Shown one piece after another: positions 10,456-21,900 of a stretch of 64,000 bases of DNA. A program made the translations under genes and the position numbers. The DNA lies in NCBI GenBank assembly GCA_039545355.1, contig BCJJ01000019.1, forward strand, positions 845,656 through 909,655, read 5' to 3'. This DNA comes from Trichosporon coremiiforme (Eukaryota; Basidiomycota; Tremellomycetes; Trichosporonales; Trichosporonaceae). Each line of letters opens with the position of its first letter. Position 1 is the stretch's first letter. Under the pieces are notes generated by a model, which was not told the DNA's origin, made no database searches, and was given only the letters and a program-made list of their open reading frames with translations.

Positions 10456-12057
10456 ATGGTTGTGACGCCTGACCACCGTCCCATCGACGCCACAACCCCC
10501 CTCTCCCCGCTCCTCCTCGCCTCGGCTTCGCCCTCGCTGCATGCCACCAGCAGCTCGGCGAGCTTGACCGGCAAAGTCACGCACCCCGTGGCTCCGGTCC
10601 TGCGCAAGCACAGCACGGGCTCGTTTTCCAAGCTCTCCGAGTTCCAGCTGGACAGACCGGCAATTAGCAGCTCGGGTCCCTCGCAGGAGAACATTAACAA
10701 CTCGCTCGGTCTTCCTCATGTCAACCTGAGCATTGATGCGAGGTGAGTACCGGGCACGAGATGGCGGCACGAGACCAAAGCTGACCACAGCGAGTGGCGC
10801 CACCCCGTCTTCAAGACCAAGGTCCTCTCGATTCTCCGTCGTCTGCGCGTTCCCATGTGGACGCACCCGAAGCTGACGCCCTCCAACATCCATCTGCAGA
10901 AGGTGTCTGGGGCGCTTACGAACGCCGTCTTCTTCGTCACGTTCAACCCGCGCCACGAGCCGACGTCGCCCTCCATGTCGCCCCTCCTTACCCCGACCAT
11001 GCCGGCGCACGACCCCGACCACCCGCCCATCATTACCGAGGCGGACTACCCGCAGACCCTGCTCCTGCGAATCTACGGCCCCTCGTCTGACCAGCTGATT
11101 TCCCGAGACGAGGAACTGCGGATTCTTCACACGCTGTCTACGCAGTACGGCCTCGGTCCGAAGATCTATGGCACCTTCCTGAACGGCCGTATCGAGCAGT
11201 TCTTCCCGTCGCGAGCTCTTCACGCCGAGGAGCTGCGTGTCCCCCGACTCTCGATGGGCATCGCTCGCCGTATGCGCGAGTTACACTCTGTCGATCCTGT
11301 CAAGCTCGGCTTCGACCATGGCCGTGAGAGGCAGCCCATGATCTGGACGAGCATCTCGCAGTGGATGCCGGCAGCCGAGGAGATGTTCAACTCCCTGACT
11401 GCGCTCGGAGGAACCTGGGAGATGCTCGGCGAGCAGATCGCCTTCCACCGCTTCCGCGACGAGCTCGAGCAGTACCGCCGTTGGGTCACCAGCAAGACCA
11501 GCAACGAGAAGGAGGTCGTCTTCAGCCACAACGACACTCAGTACGGTAACCTGCTGCTCCTCGATGCCGAGCTTCCCAAGAGCGTCCCTGACCACCATCG
11601 TCTGATAGTCGTCGATTTTGAGTACGCCTCGCCCAACTGCCGTGGCTACGACATTGCCAACCACTTCCACGAGTGGCGCGCCAACTACCACCACCCTACC
11701 CTCTCGCACTCGCTCATGCCCCACGGCAACTACCCCACCCCCGAGGAGCGCGAGCGCTTCTACCGCGCTTACCTGTCCGTCGAGGTGAGCCAGGGCGAGG
11801 AGCTACTGAGGGACCTCGCCGACGTCGATGCCTCCAAGGTCGCCCAGCTTGAGGAGGAGACGCGCAGGTGGTCGCCCGCGTCATCTGCGTTCTGGGCCCT
11901 CTGGGGTCTCATCTCTGCCGAGGAGCAGATCAGCGGTATCGCCAGCGAGCTCCAGACTGGCCAGCCGTTCACCCCGGACTGGGACTACCTGTCCTACGCT
12001 GTCGAGCGCTTCCAAATGTTCCGCGACGACGCGCGCGGACTGGGAGTGTTCCCTTAG
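10456..12057 (+). CDS. CKI1: choline/ethanolamine kinase
   Basis: Two exons, 10456-10742 and 10791-12057, with a 48-nt intron; 517 aa. The first 100 or so residues are Ser/Thr/Pro-rich. The kinase core follows: LSGALTN-like glycine turn (KVSGALTNAVFFV, about residue 130), the Brenner catalytic motif FSHNDTQYGNLLLLD and the Mg-binding block VVDFEYASPNCRGYDIANHFHEW. These three blocks in this order define the choline/ethanolamine kinase family, which phosphorylates choline (or ethanolamine) at the first step of the CDP-choline (Kennedy) route to phosphatidylcholine. Choline versus ethanolamine preference cannot be read from the sequence; the fungal Ser-rich N-terminus is typical of Cki1-like enzymes. 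Confidence 0.93.
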
Positions 12058-12410
12058 ACGTGAATTCAACACACGAAACCACCAAATCTAAAATCATATC
12101 ATCAAGTATCCGGCATTTGTCCAAAGTTGTTTATCATGATCAAGCCGTTCATCACGGCCCGGATACCGGTCAGCCCGACCCTACCGTTCACCACAGTATA
12201 GTTGACTGCGGGCAGGATGAGGCCAGACCTTGTCGTGACTGTATGTACTTTTTATAGGTCTATTGGGATGCCACTTCAACATGTCATTGTATCAACCATC
12301 AGCATATCAGCATCAGCTGGCTATCTGCTTCCGTCGCCACCGCCACCCGATCGAGGTCTTGGGTCAGTCGACTGTCCAAGTCGCCACTGGACAACACACC
12401 ATGACCAGTC
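12058..12410. other. intergenic spacer between choline kinase and ETP1-like gene
   Basis: 353 bp between two genes in the same direction. It must hold the choline kinase 3' end and the next promoter. No open frame with coding character is seen, and the AT content is slightly higher just after the stop codon. Confidence 0.5.
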
Positions 12411-14441
12411 ATGCCCACGGCGCATAACGACGTCTACTCCATCATCATCGAAGTTCACCCCGACAACGAAAATCCAGAGCAACCAGGTCAAGACTGGCGT
12501 CTAGGCGATATCTCCGTCGACTGGGTCGACCTCATCCGAGAGAAGAGTTCGGACCGCGCTTGGCAGGAGAACGGCTATCATCAGGAGGAGCGCGTCGAGA
12601 AGCATCCGACCGTCCCAGGCGCAATGACCAAAACCACGTCCAAGCCGTCTCCGCGCCATCGTAAGAAGAAGCGTCCGGAGTCCATCGACGACCTCTCCCT
12701 GCAGCCTCTTCTGGCTCATATCGCTGGTCCGAATCCATTCGAAGCCTCGTCATCATCAGGCGTCACCCATGTCGGCAACGGCGTCGTCCATTTGTTCAAA
12801 CATGCCCCGCCGGCTAGCCTGATTGCGCGCCTGGAGGGCCAGAACGGCGAGGCGAGCTCCGGTCCTCCGGACCCCGAGGGCTGGGCGGACGAGAATGCCG
12901 AGGGCGGTGACGGCAGTCTGATCGCGATCCTGGCCGTGCCCGCGTGGATGCGGCCGGCCGATCTCATCGAGTTTTTGGGGGGTTGGGCAGGGTGTCTCGA
13001 AGGAGTTCGAATGATACGGTAGGTTAGGACACGCAGTACTTCGCTAACCATCAGAGAAGCTACGACTCCTAACCGATCCATCGTTCTGCTCAAGTTCAGG
13101 GATCCCCTTCAAGCCTCGGACTTCATGGTGATCTTTGCGGGCAAAGCGTTCTCGACTCTCGAGCCGCGAGAGACTTGTCACCCCATTCGAGTGCACCACC
13201 TTGTCCTCCACCGCCTGGACGCGACCGACGTTCCCGTGCCCGCGTTTCCGCCAAGCGTGTACGAGAGCCGCGCTAAGGTGCTGCCGAAGCAGCTGAAGGG
13301 CGTTCCGAAGTCGGTTGAGCTTCCGTCGTGTCCTGTGTGCTTGGAGCGCCTCGATTCGACTGTCACTGGTCTGGTGACGCTGCCGTGCGCCCACACGTTC
13401 GACTGCGACTGCCTGCGGAAGTGGGGAGACTCCCGGTGCCCCGTTTGCCGCGTGTCCCACCTGCTGCTCAGCAATGCCCAGGGCATGGAGCAGAGCGAGC
13501 GCGACCGCATCACCCGAGCGACTCAGTGCGGTATGTGCGACTCGGCAGAGCACAACTGGATGTGCGTCGTGTGCGGCTCCGTCGGCTGCGGACGATACTC
13601 GAAGGGCCACGCGCGGCGGCACTGGAAGGAGACGGGCCACGTCCTGGCGATGGAACTCGAGACGCAGCGCGTCTGGGACTACGAGGGGGACAACTACGTG
13701 CACCGGCTGATCCAGTCGCGCGCCGACGGCAAGGTCGTCGAGCTCCCCAGCGCGTCGAGCCTGACTGCCATGCCGTCGCGCCCACTGCCGCTGAACAGGC
13801 CGCTGGACGACAGCGACCCGATTTCCCGTTCCGCGACCCCGGTCATGAACACGCCGCCTCGACCCCGCGGCACGCCGGGAACGCCGAATCACCAGCACAC
13901 TGATAGCATGGGCGGTGGACCGAGCTCCAACGACGTCGAGAAGATCTCGACGATCGAGTCCATCACCCTCGAGTACTCGTATCTTCTCTCGTCGCAGCTA
14001 GAGGCGATGCGGCAGCATTACGAGGCGCAGATGGCGGAGCAAGCGTCTCAGATCGAGGAACTGCGTGCCGAGGCCTCCCGCGCGAAGGAGGTGCAAGACA
14101 AAGTTTCCCTAGCTGAGACGCAGCGGCAGGCGGCGGAGGTCGCGCGGGAGAAGGCGGAACGTAAAGCTGAAAGAGCGCTCGAGATCAGCAGAGCGCTGCA
14201 GCAGAATCTCGGCAGCGAGAGGGCCATGAGCCAAGGTCTCAGCAACAAGATCACAAAGCTGACGAGCGACCTCGAGAACGTCCGCGCTCAGCGAGATGCG
14301 AAGAGTAAAGAAGTCAACGAACTGAACGATACGGTGCGCGATCTCATGTTCACGCTCGAGGCGGGGATGAAGCTTCAGGCGGAAGGTGAAGAGGGGGGAG
14401 ATCTCGTCGTGAAGGGGGGCAAAGGGAAGAAGAAGAAGTAG
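12411..14441 (+). CDS. ETP1: BRAP2-type RING E3 ubiquitin ligase with UBP zinc finger
   Basis: Two exons, 12411-13018 and 13055-14441, with a 36-nt intron; 664 aa. Domains in order: a BRAP2 RRM-like domain (about residues 155-250, LIAILAVPAWMRPADLIEFL...VLLKFRDPLQASDFM), a RING-H2 finger (CPVCLERL...LPCAHTFDCDCLRKW...CPVCR, about 305-345), a UBP-type zinc finger (CGMCDSAEHNWMCVVCG...GHARRHWKETGH, about 370-430), then a long coiled coil (about 510-640) and a Lys-rich tail. This is the fixed architecture of BRAP2/IMP and yeast Etp1, cytoplasmic proteins that recognise ubiquitin and retain nuclear localisation signals in the cytoplasm; Etp1 is linked to ethanolamine/ethanol response. The RING and UBP ligands are all present, so it should be active. 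Confidence 0.94.
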
Positions 14442-14573
14442 TAGTCGCAACCAGACGTCTTTTATGCATGTTGTAGCATTGCTCACCGCGCAAATCTACC
14501 TGAATCAGTGAAGCAGTCGGCTGTGCCACGCCTTCGTGCCTCGCGTGCCCGCAATCGAGGCAATGGTACGTAG

Positions 14574-14805
14574 GAGCCTCAGAACTACGACAAGTGTGGT
14601 CAGTGGGTTGAGCTGCAGTGGAACGACTGCCCTCCTGTCCGTGCTCAGATTATCGACGCCGGGACATGCAACACCGACCACAGCGACCTCTCTAATGGCA
14701 CCTTCCAGGCGGTTGGTGCTGGTCTGGGCCTGGGGTGAAATCGGCACGCACAGCCCTATCAGCGACTACCAGAAGCCCGACACCTTCAAGTGGAAGTTTG
14801 TCTAG
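14574..14805 (+). pseudogene. frameshifted fragment of a secreted double-psi beta-barrel (RlpA/barwin-like) protein
   Basis: From 14574 one frame reads NYDKCGQWVELQWNDCPPVR, then AQIIDAGTC, then DHSDLSNGTFQAVGAG before a TGA at 14736-14738. The pattern CG-x2-V-x-L...V-x-A-x-I-I-D-x-G-x-C...D-L-S-x3-F is that of the double-psi beta-barrel of fungal RlpA-like and expansin-related proteins. The expected C-terminal strand appears in another frame just downstream (GEIGTHSPISDYQKPDTFKW, then KFV and TAG at 14803-14805). No signal peptide exon is visible upstream, and a TAG immediately precedes the frame. It is therefore a 3' fragment with one frameshift. Confidence 0.55.
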
Positions 14806-14971
14806 ACCAGACGAGCATAGACACAGTCAAGCAGGCTCCTGACATCCATCATATAACAATCAGGTTATACTTGTAGCTCGGACTGGACGCTGAGATGCAA
14901 AGGTTTTCATGGTTAACAATGGAGTTGGAGCATTAGTCGCTCCGACAACACTGCATGTCTGGAGAACATCG

Positions 14972-15060
14972 TGGAACTTCGGTTCATTATTAGCTACATG
15001 TTTAGGTATTCAAATTGTAATAAGAGTAATTCTAGCCATGCACTACACAGCTAATGTGGC
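14972..15060 (+). pseudogene. nuclear mitochondrial DNA segment (NUMT): cytochrome b fragment
   Basis: An AT-richer 89-bp patch translates as [16 protein letters not shown], then [15 protein letters not shown]. This is the N-terminal region of apocytochrome b (WNFGSLL...QI...LAMHYT) that leads into the first haem-binding helix. The codons carry the A/T-rich third positions of mitochondrial DNA (TTA, ATT, GTA, ACA), in contrast to the GC-rich surroundings. The fragment ends abruptly on both sides. Isoleucine-arginine sits where mitochondrial copies have Thr-Gly, so it has mutated since transfer. It cannot be functional. Confidence 0.85.
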
Positions 15061-15208
15061 ACTGAATCGGATGCTCGGCATTCTCCGGCACATGACGCAA
15101 GAGCGGTAGCTGGTTGCACCTCCACCGGTGACGACTCGCAACTTGGGTAGACGTCTCGCAACTTGGAACTGCCCACAACCCCATACTCCCACACTGAACA
15201 CCGGCACG

Positions 15209-16292
15209 ATGTCGTCGCTCAAGTCCACCGCCGAGAACCGCGTCGCCAATGGAACGCTGACCAAATACATCGTGCCATCGAAGACTCTCGGCCTTGACTC
15301 GCCTGTCAACGTCTTCATTCCTTCTGGATTTGGCCCCGACAAGCCTGCCCCTGTCCTCTTTTACCTCGCTGGTCTTACCTGCACTGAGGACACCGGTGCC
15401 CAGAAGGGTGGATTCTTCAACGCTGCTGCCAAGGAGGGCATTGCCCTCGTGTTCCCTGACACTTCGCCCCGCGGCGCCGGTGTTGAGGGCGAGGATGACG
15501 ACTGGCAGGTTGGCACTGGTGGGTAACTTCACTCTCCCTTGCTATCTTGAAGTGTCGACGGGCTTTGCAGAATGACAGCAACGCTGCGATGAGCATAGGT
15601 TCCAGCTGACAGCCAGGTGCCGGCTTCTACATCGATGCGACCAACGAGAAGTGGAAGCACTACAACATGTACTCATTCATCACCAAGGAGCTTCCTGAGG
15701 TCCTCGCCCCGCTCGGCCTGGACTTCAAGCGCTGGTCGATCACCGGTCACAGTATGGGTGGCCACGGTGCGCTCACCATCTACCTGAAGGATCCCACTCG
15801 CTTCAAGAGCTGCTCCGCGTTTGCACCGATCTGGTGAGTCCTTACCACCTGCTTTTCGGCCAGTTACCAGTTCTTATGCTGTTCACTCTCAACAATAGCT
15901 AACAGCAGCAACCCCTCTGTCGTTCCGTGGGGCAAGGGCGCCTTCGGTGCGTACCTGAACACGCGCACGCGCTCGAACCCACCGGCGGAGTGGCTCCAGC
16001 ACGACGCGTCGCACCTCCTGCAGGCGAGCCATGCGCCGAAGGGCTCACTGCACATGCTCATTGACGTTGGCACCGACGACAAGTTCCTGAAGGATGGCCA
16101 GCTTGAGCCTCAGGCGCTTGAGCGCGCAGCCAAGGACCGCGGTGCTCCTGAGGAGCTGGACCTCCGGATGCAGGATGGATATGATCACAGCTACTACTTT
16201 GTAAGTTTCGATGTCACTACGGAAACTAACACCAGATCTCGACGTTCTCCCCGGAGCATGTCCAGTTCCATGCCAAGTACCTGAAAGCTTAG
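15209..16292 (+). CDS. S-formylglutathione hydrolase (esterase D family)
   Basis: Four exons, 15209-15518, 15617-15833, 15909-16200 and 16236-16292, with introns of 98, 75 and 35 nt; 291 aa. It reads [17 protein letters not shown] (oxyanion region), [22 protein letters not shown] (across intron 1), the nucleophile elbow [12 protein letters not shown] (Ser about residue 150), [21 protein letters not shown] (across intron 2, which fixes the acceptor at 15908) and DGYDHSYYF (catalytic His). This set is diagnostic of FGH. The enzyme hydrolyses S-formylglutathione to glutathione and formate, the second step of glutathione-dependent formaldehyde detoxification, in the cytosol. It converges with ATP12, 201 bp apart. 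Confidence 0.95.
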
Positions 16293-16493
16293 AGCTCCGG
16301 CGTCTATAGAAGTGTGCGACCTGACAAGAAGTTACAGCAATGGGGTAGAGATACTGATACATTCAACACTGATTATAGAGAGATTAGGGCATGTAGCGGA
16401 CTCCGGCAGCGAGGTCGTGGTACTCTAGTGTCTCGCGAGGCGTTCCCGCGGGCGGGTGACCACCCTCGTACTGCGATCTCTATCTCATGCATT

Positions 16494-17557
16494 CTAGTGC
16501 AGCTTGTGCAGCGCGACGGCGACGGAGCCGAGCGCCCGGCGGATGTCCTGGTAGTCGACATCGTGCGCTGTTGGTTAGTTAGTGCCTCGGGTGGTGTAAC
16601 TCACAGTCCTCAACTTCTCCCCAGCGCTCAATCTGGGATGCGACCTCGACGTGGCTCGCGAGTGCAGCCTCGTGAGCGGTGATGCGGCCCTCAACGAGAG
16701 CAAGACCGATCACGAAGCTCTTCGTGGCATAGATAGCGCGCTCCATCGCGGCGAGCTGGAACGGATCCATGTCCTCAAGGATGTTGCGGAACTTGGCGAT
16801 TGTCTCAGGTGTCTGCTCAGCGACACTGAAGCCCTCAGCCTCCTTCAGCGTGATGCCGTACGCGTCCTTGAGCCACTTGACGAGTGGGGCCCAGTGCTCC
16901 TCCTGTAGCCGCACGAGGGCCTGCGGGTGGTCGTTAGGGTAGCTGTTTGTTAGCTACAAGACAACAGCTCGTCAGTGTACCAGATAGTGTCAGTGTCAAG
17001 GTAAGCAAGGAGAGCGTCGATGACTCCCTCCTTGATCTTCGGGTCCTTGAGGCCGTCTAGCGCTCGGGACGCAAGCGAAGTCTGATCACGTCAGTTGTTG
17101 AGAACCAGAACAACTCACAAGAGGAAGGGCGTACTGCTTCAGCACCTGGTCCTGGTTCTCCCACTCAGCCGCAATCATCATGGCGAGGAGCTGCCTCTCC
17201 TTCGGGATCACCATCTTGGCACCCTCAGGCGTCTTGAGGTTGCGGTGGTCGAGCGTGACAGTGAAGGCTGCTTGTCAGCTATGGCGGGTCCGGGACAGCT
17301 CACCATCGTCCTCGGGTTTGACGCCGGCGTGTTTCCAGAACCGGCGGAGCGTCACCTCGGCACCTGCAATCATCAGCTCTGCGGGCTGAGTTGAGGAGCT
17401 CACGGTTTGTCGGTGTCACAGCGGGACCAGGAGTGTTCTCAGCGCGGAAGGCGGGGGTGGTCGAGAGTGCACGGGCAGAGAGGTGCACCCGGGGTGCGGC
17501 GGGGCGTGCGGGGCCAGCGACAGCCTGGCGCAGGAGCGAGCGGCTGAAAGAGGCCAT
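16494..17557 (-). CDS. ATP12: mitochondrial F1-ATPase assembly factor ATP12
   Basis: Six exons: 17557-17404, 17363-17304, 17267-17119, 17081-16981, 16942-16605 and 16567-16494; introns 36-40 nt; 291 aa. The N-terminus (MASFSRSLLRQAVAG, Arg/Ser/Ala-rich) is a mitochondrial presequence. The core reads EVTLRRFWKHAGVKPEDD, FTVTLDHRNLKTPEGAKM, AAEWENQDQVLKQYALPLTS, DTDTICYPNDHP, and EHWAPLVKWLKDAYG, the ordered blocks of the ATP12 chaperone family (ATPAF2 in animals). ATP12 binds the F1 alpha subunit in the matrix and stops it aggregating before hexamer assembly. The gene starts 186 bp from the divergent next gene, another mitochondrial protein. The exon lengths of 60-154 nt with uniform short introns are a good sample of this genome's splicing style. 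Confidence 0.93.
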
Positions 17558-17743
17558 GTTTGGAGAGATATGCGACTGAGGAAGGCTCCAGACTCGAAAT
17601 TCCGTCACTCATCTCTATCGCCTCTGCCGGCGTCGGAGCGGAACCAATTGTGCTCCGCCGAGCCGAGGTCCAGCGGCCCATGTTGTCATTTCAGACGTCG
17701 ATCATCTCTGTCCCACTCGCAAAAGCACCTAGCACCAGCAGAC

Positions 17744-18976
17744 ATGTCCGCCTCTCGCACCGCTGTCCGACGCTTCGCCACCTCGGCCCGTCTTCGTAAC
17801 GGTCAGGGCCAGCAAGGCCAGGTGTACACGCCCAAGGCTGAGTCTATGCCCGCTCCCACAGCGGGCCAGGCCACCCCGCCCCAGAAGCAGCAGGTCGAGA
17901 CTGCCGGTAACGTTCCCGTCGAGAAGCCCGTTGGTGGTCTTCGGTGAGTATGCACGTATGGGTCGAGGAAAGTGGGACACGGAACTCCGAGCCAGCCAAC
18001 TGCATTGGAGTGCTACGGTCGGCCGATCTCGTCCTCGACCTCCATGACGATACGAACAATAGCTGACGCTCGCTCTCTCTCATATCGCGGACTTGATTCA
18101 ATATAATAGTGGCGGGTAAGTTCCGCTTCCTCCTTCTCTACTGAAAGCTGACGAGTAGCATTGTTGGTTTCGTGAGTTGCTCCGAGCTGCCCTCCCCTCA
18201 CAACCTCCCAACACTCGCCCGACCTCAAGCTTATCGCCGGTGAGGACACAGCTAACGCCCCAGCTCCTCGGCTTCTCGGCCGCGACCGGCCTCGGCATCT
18301 ATTACCTGCAGCAGGACACGAAGGAGGCGCAGGGTCTCCTGACCTCGAGTGTCGAGGAGCTCACGCGCGACACCCAGCGCATCACGACCCACCTGGACCG
18401 CCTGCAGACGACTGAGAAGGACCTCGCGGTCCTCCGTAAGGAGGCGGCGACTAAGGACGACCTCGTCAAGCTCCGGTCTGAGCTTAAGAAGGCTTATGTG
18501 AGTGCATTTGTCGGAGATGAATGGCGGAGCTTGTGTTTGGGCCTCTTCAGTGGAGCTTTGGGTCTGGAGCGTGGGACCGGAGCTCGTGTCAGGTGTTCGT
18601 CCGCGGAACCCGCCGTTAGACCTCAAGTCCGGAGCCCGTGTTTGGAACTTGACATGTGGAGAGGACGAGAACACCACTCGAGCGAAGGTGTGCTGCAGAA
18701 GAATCGTCGACTCGGGGTGGGGCTGGGAAAAGCGGACCCACTCGTTCCCGCAAACCTTCCCTGTGCGACTGAGACAGTCGAAGCGGGCTGAAGGAAGGAG
18801 CTCTTGGAGACGGCCATGGCGAACAGCGGGACCCACTCATTCCCATAAACCTCACATTTTTAAGAGTGAGACACTGACGATCCCAGGACTCGCTCCACCT
18901 CGAGAACCTCGACCTCCGCGCGCACGTTTGGGGTGTCGAGCAGGACCTGCAGAAGGTCGCCAAGGAGGGTGAGTAG
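17744..18976 (+). CDS. small mitochondrial membrane protein with coiled coil, family not identified
   Basis: Five exons, 17744-17943, 18110-18115, 18159-18171, 18264-18497 and 18887-18976; 180 aa. Exon 2 is 6 nt and exon 3 is 13 nt. The phases close, and the two microexons complete a membrane segment GGIVGFLLGFSAATGLGIYY (about residues 68-87). The N-terminus (MSASRTAVRRFATSARLRNG) looks like a mitochondrial presequence followed by a Gln/Pro-rich linker. After the membrane span comes a coiled coil (EELTRDTQRITTHLDRLQTT, LRSELKKAY) and a conserved-looking tail (SLHLENLDLRAHVWGVEQDL). The layout suggests an inner-membrane protein with its coiled coil on one side. I know similar unnamed fungal proteins but no function. 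The TAG stop lies within a sequence that resembles a donor (GGTGAGTAG), so a further exon cannot be excluded. Confidence 0.7.
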
Positions 18977-21900
18977 AGCGTCGAAGGAGTGTGAAGACTG
19001 AAGGTGGTGTGGGCGCTGGGTGGAGGAGCAATTCCGAAATGTGGGAGGAGGGGGCTTGCCTGAACTGGCTGTCAATTCCGCTCCAGGATGTCACGGAGAA
19101 GAAAGCGACGTCTGTCCGTCGAGCCCGTCACCGGGAGTGCGCTTCGTGTGGTGTTTCCCAGTCGCGTGAGGATGAGACAGAGGCGGTGCCGAAATGGTGC
19201 TCGTCGAGAGATCGTTCCAGACATCGACCCGAGAGGGAAGATGCCGTCGTAAGCTGCGTTAGCGTGACCAGGCTGCGTGCGTGCTTCACGTTCAGTGTCT
19301 CGGGTCCATTGTTCTACCGGCTTACGAGGTCCGTGACGATCATCCTCATGTTGGGGTTATGTCACCGCGTCCACCTGACGAAACTCGCTGGATGGCGCAG
19401 ATAAGCGCTTGGCAAATGGCCTGGTCTGTGTGGATGTATGGGCTCGGGAGCAAACGTCTCAGCGCGGTACCGCTCGTCTGGCACAAGCATCCGCTCTTGT
19501 CCCTCGCAGTGCGAGAAGCACACGCAGGACGAGGCAGAGTGGGCTGAGCTGAACAAGGTTTCGCCCACGAGAGGCTTCCTTCCCTCTGAGCCTTGTGTGT
19601 CTTGTCAGAAAGCGACCGGAAAGCCGAGCATTACCCCTCCGTTTCGAACTCCGTCCACGACTCTGGTCCACATCTCTCCACATCCGGCAGCCCGAGATCG
19701 CCGCATGGGGCGTGATGACGAACAGCGCTGACACACACCAGAATCTATCAGGATCTAGACCAAAGCTTAGACAAAACAAGACCGTAGGAACAGATGCATG
19801 TATGCCTGTGTCGCCTGTGTGGGTCACAGAAACGTCGCACTCTTCTGGAACTTTCGCTTCGCCCGTTTCATGTCTCAGACTGAATGGATCGGCAGCCCGT
19901 AGGGCTGTCATGTCGCGTGCAGCGTGGTGAAGCTGCAGACGACGTTCAACGTCATCACGGCCGCGTGGGTTTGCTGGAATGAGCCCCGGCGGCTCGCTCG
20001 TCTCAAGCGGTGCCGGCGTGGCCCTAGTCTCTGTCTCTTAACCCAGCCGGTGAACGAGGTGTGAGAAGTTCGGTGTACGGGTAAAGCCCGGAGTATCACC
20101 GTGCTCTAGTGTTCTGTTCAGAGCAGCTTCCGACGCTAGCTGGGCTTGCGGGGTGTCACCATCGACGAACTAGGAGTGTATCTCGGGTTCGGCAGTTCGG
20201 AATGTCTCGAGCCTCCGTTCCTTGTCTCGACCCATACCACGCCGTGTCGAGCATACCACTTGTCTCGTCTCGAGGGATGTGCTGGAGGCTGGGCACATAT
20301 TGGAGGCTTCAGAGTTCATCCAAGGCTCTGAAGCTCTGAAGCTTAGCTGGAAATTGCTGTGCTGTGCGCCCCTCTTGAGGGGATTCTGTCAAAGGGAAGC
20401 TCGTCAACGACTAAAGTGCAATGTACCTTGCCTCTGCTCCCTTGCTGGCCTCTGTCTCGCTCAGCTGAAGCACTGAAGTTACCGAGACATGGCACGTCGG
20501 TGCACTTGCTTGTGCATTGCCCAGCGCGGGCGGTGACTGGTCAGTCCGAAGTGGGACCGAGAGGGACTGTCAGAGGATGATCTGGGCAGCTCTGCTGGCT
20601 GCAGCGCGGTTGGTGCAGCCGCAGAAAGTTCAAAACAGATGAAAATGATCACGCGGACGCGTACGGCGTGCATACACGGGTTCGGTACCTGCCCGTTGCG
20701 TCGTCCCCCCCTGAAACGCGCAGAGCTTATTCTCTGGTTCTCCCTCGACGTGTCGCGTCTCTGGAGTCATCGCTGCCTGTTGGCTTCTTGCTTTGATGAA
20801 AGAATGCTCCCAGCCTCTGGGACACCTCACGCTGCTTTGTTCTGCGTTACATTACGACCCCTTCGTCTGGCCCCACGCATTCCTCACCGATGTCGCAGCT
20901 TCGGGCTAGAACGACATAGTCGTGTGGTCGATCCTTGTCCCACGCAGACACCATGCACATATACCTTTGAGGAGCTTGACCACCCCACTTTTCTGAATGC
21001 CTTCAGTCCAGACGCAGAAACATCATCAAATGACCCAACGTGCTGCGAGAACGCCACTCGCTGCGCCCGCAAGACAGATGGACGTGGTCAGCGGTCAGCG
21101 GTCAGCGGTCTGGACACCAGACACCAGTAAGTGCCAGAGGCCAGGTGTACCAGGGGAAGATCTCTGTTCCCTGCTTGCCCTCGGCGTAGAGAGAGACTTG
21201 TCCCAATGGATGAAACGCGCCGTTTCGACTGACCCTCGCCTTCCGTACCTTCCCCTAGTCCGTCTTTCTCTTGTATGACGAGCGCATTATGGTTTTTGCT
21301 TCTGCTGCACGCCCACTGTCCTTCCCTTGGGCAAAATCCCTTGATTCAGGGCGGCCAGATGAACATCCCCTCTTCGGACCCCTTCGTTGAGCGTATTCTG
21401 GACACTCGTTCTCTGTCACCGCGCGCAATGCGCTCACACTCGGCTCCACAGACAAGACAGACAAGCTCAGCAGCTACCTCACTCCGAAGCTGAGGTGAGG
21501 TGGACCAAGGCTGCGGGCAGACGACACCGTGAGCTGCTCCTCTACGAGATTCGTAACTCTTATTGTCTCCTCGCATCTGTCTTCGCACACTCCGCTTCAC
21601 GCCATCACATCGAAACGCGCCCCCTACGATCTGTCCCTCCGGACGCACTCCCAGTCTTGGACCCGACCTGCGGAGCTTGCTTGAGCTTCGCCAGCTGGGA
21701 GTACGACACGGATACGGAACGCCCGTCCCCAACCTACAGCTGGTCCTGGGCTGGTTCCATCAGACGACGCAACGGCGATCCACGAATCTCGCGCGAACGA
21801 AACATAACGAGACCCAACATTTAACAGCGACGCCTAGCGACATTATATGACTGCAACAGCCTAGCCTCGTCATTGTCGCCAGTTCAATTGCCCCTTCGCC

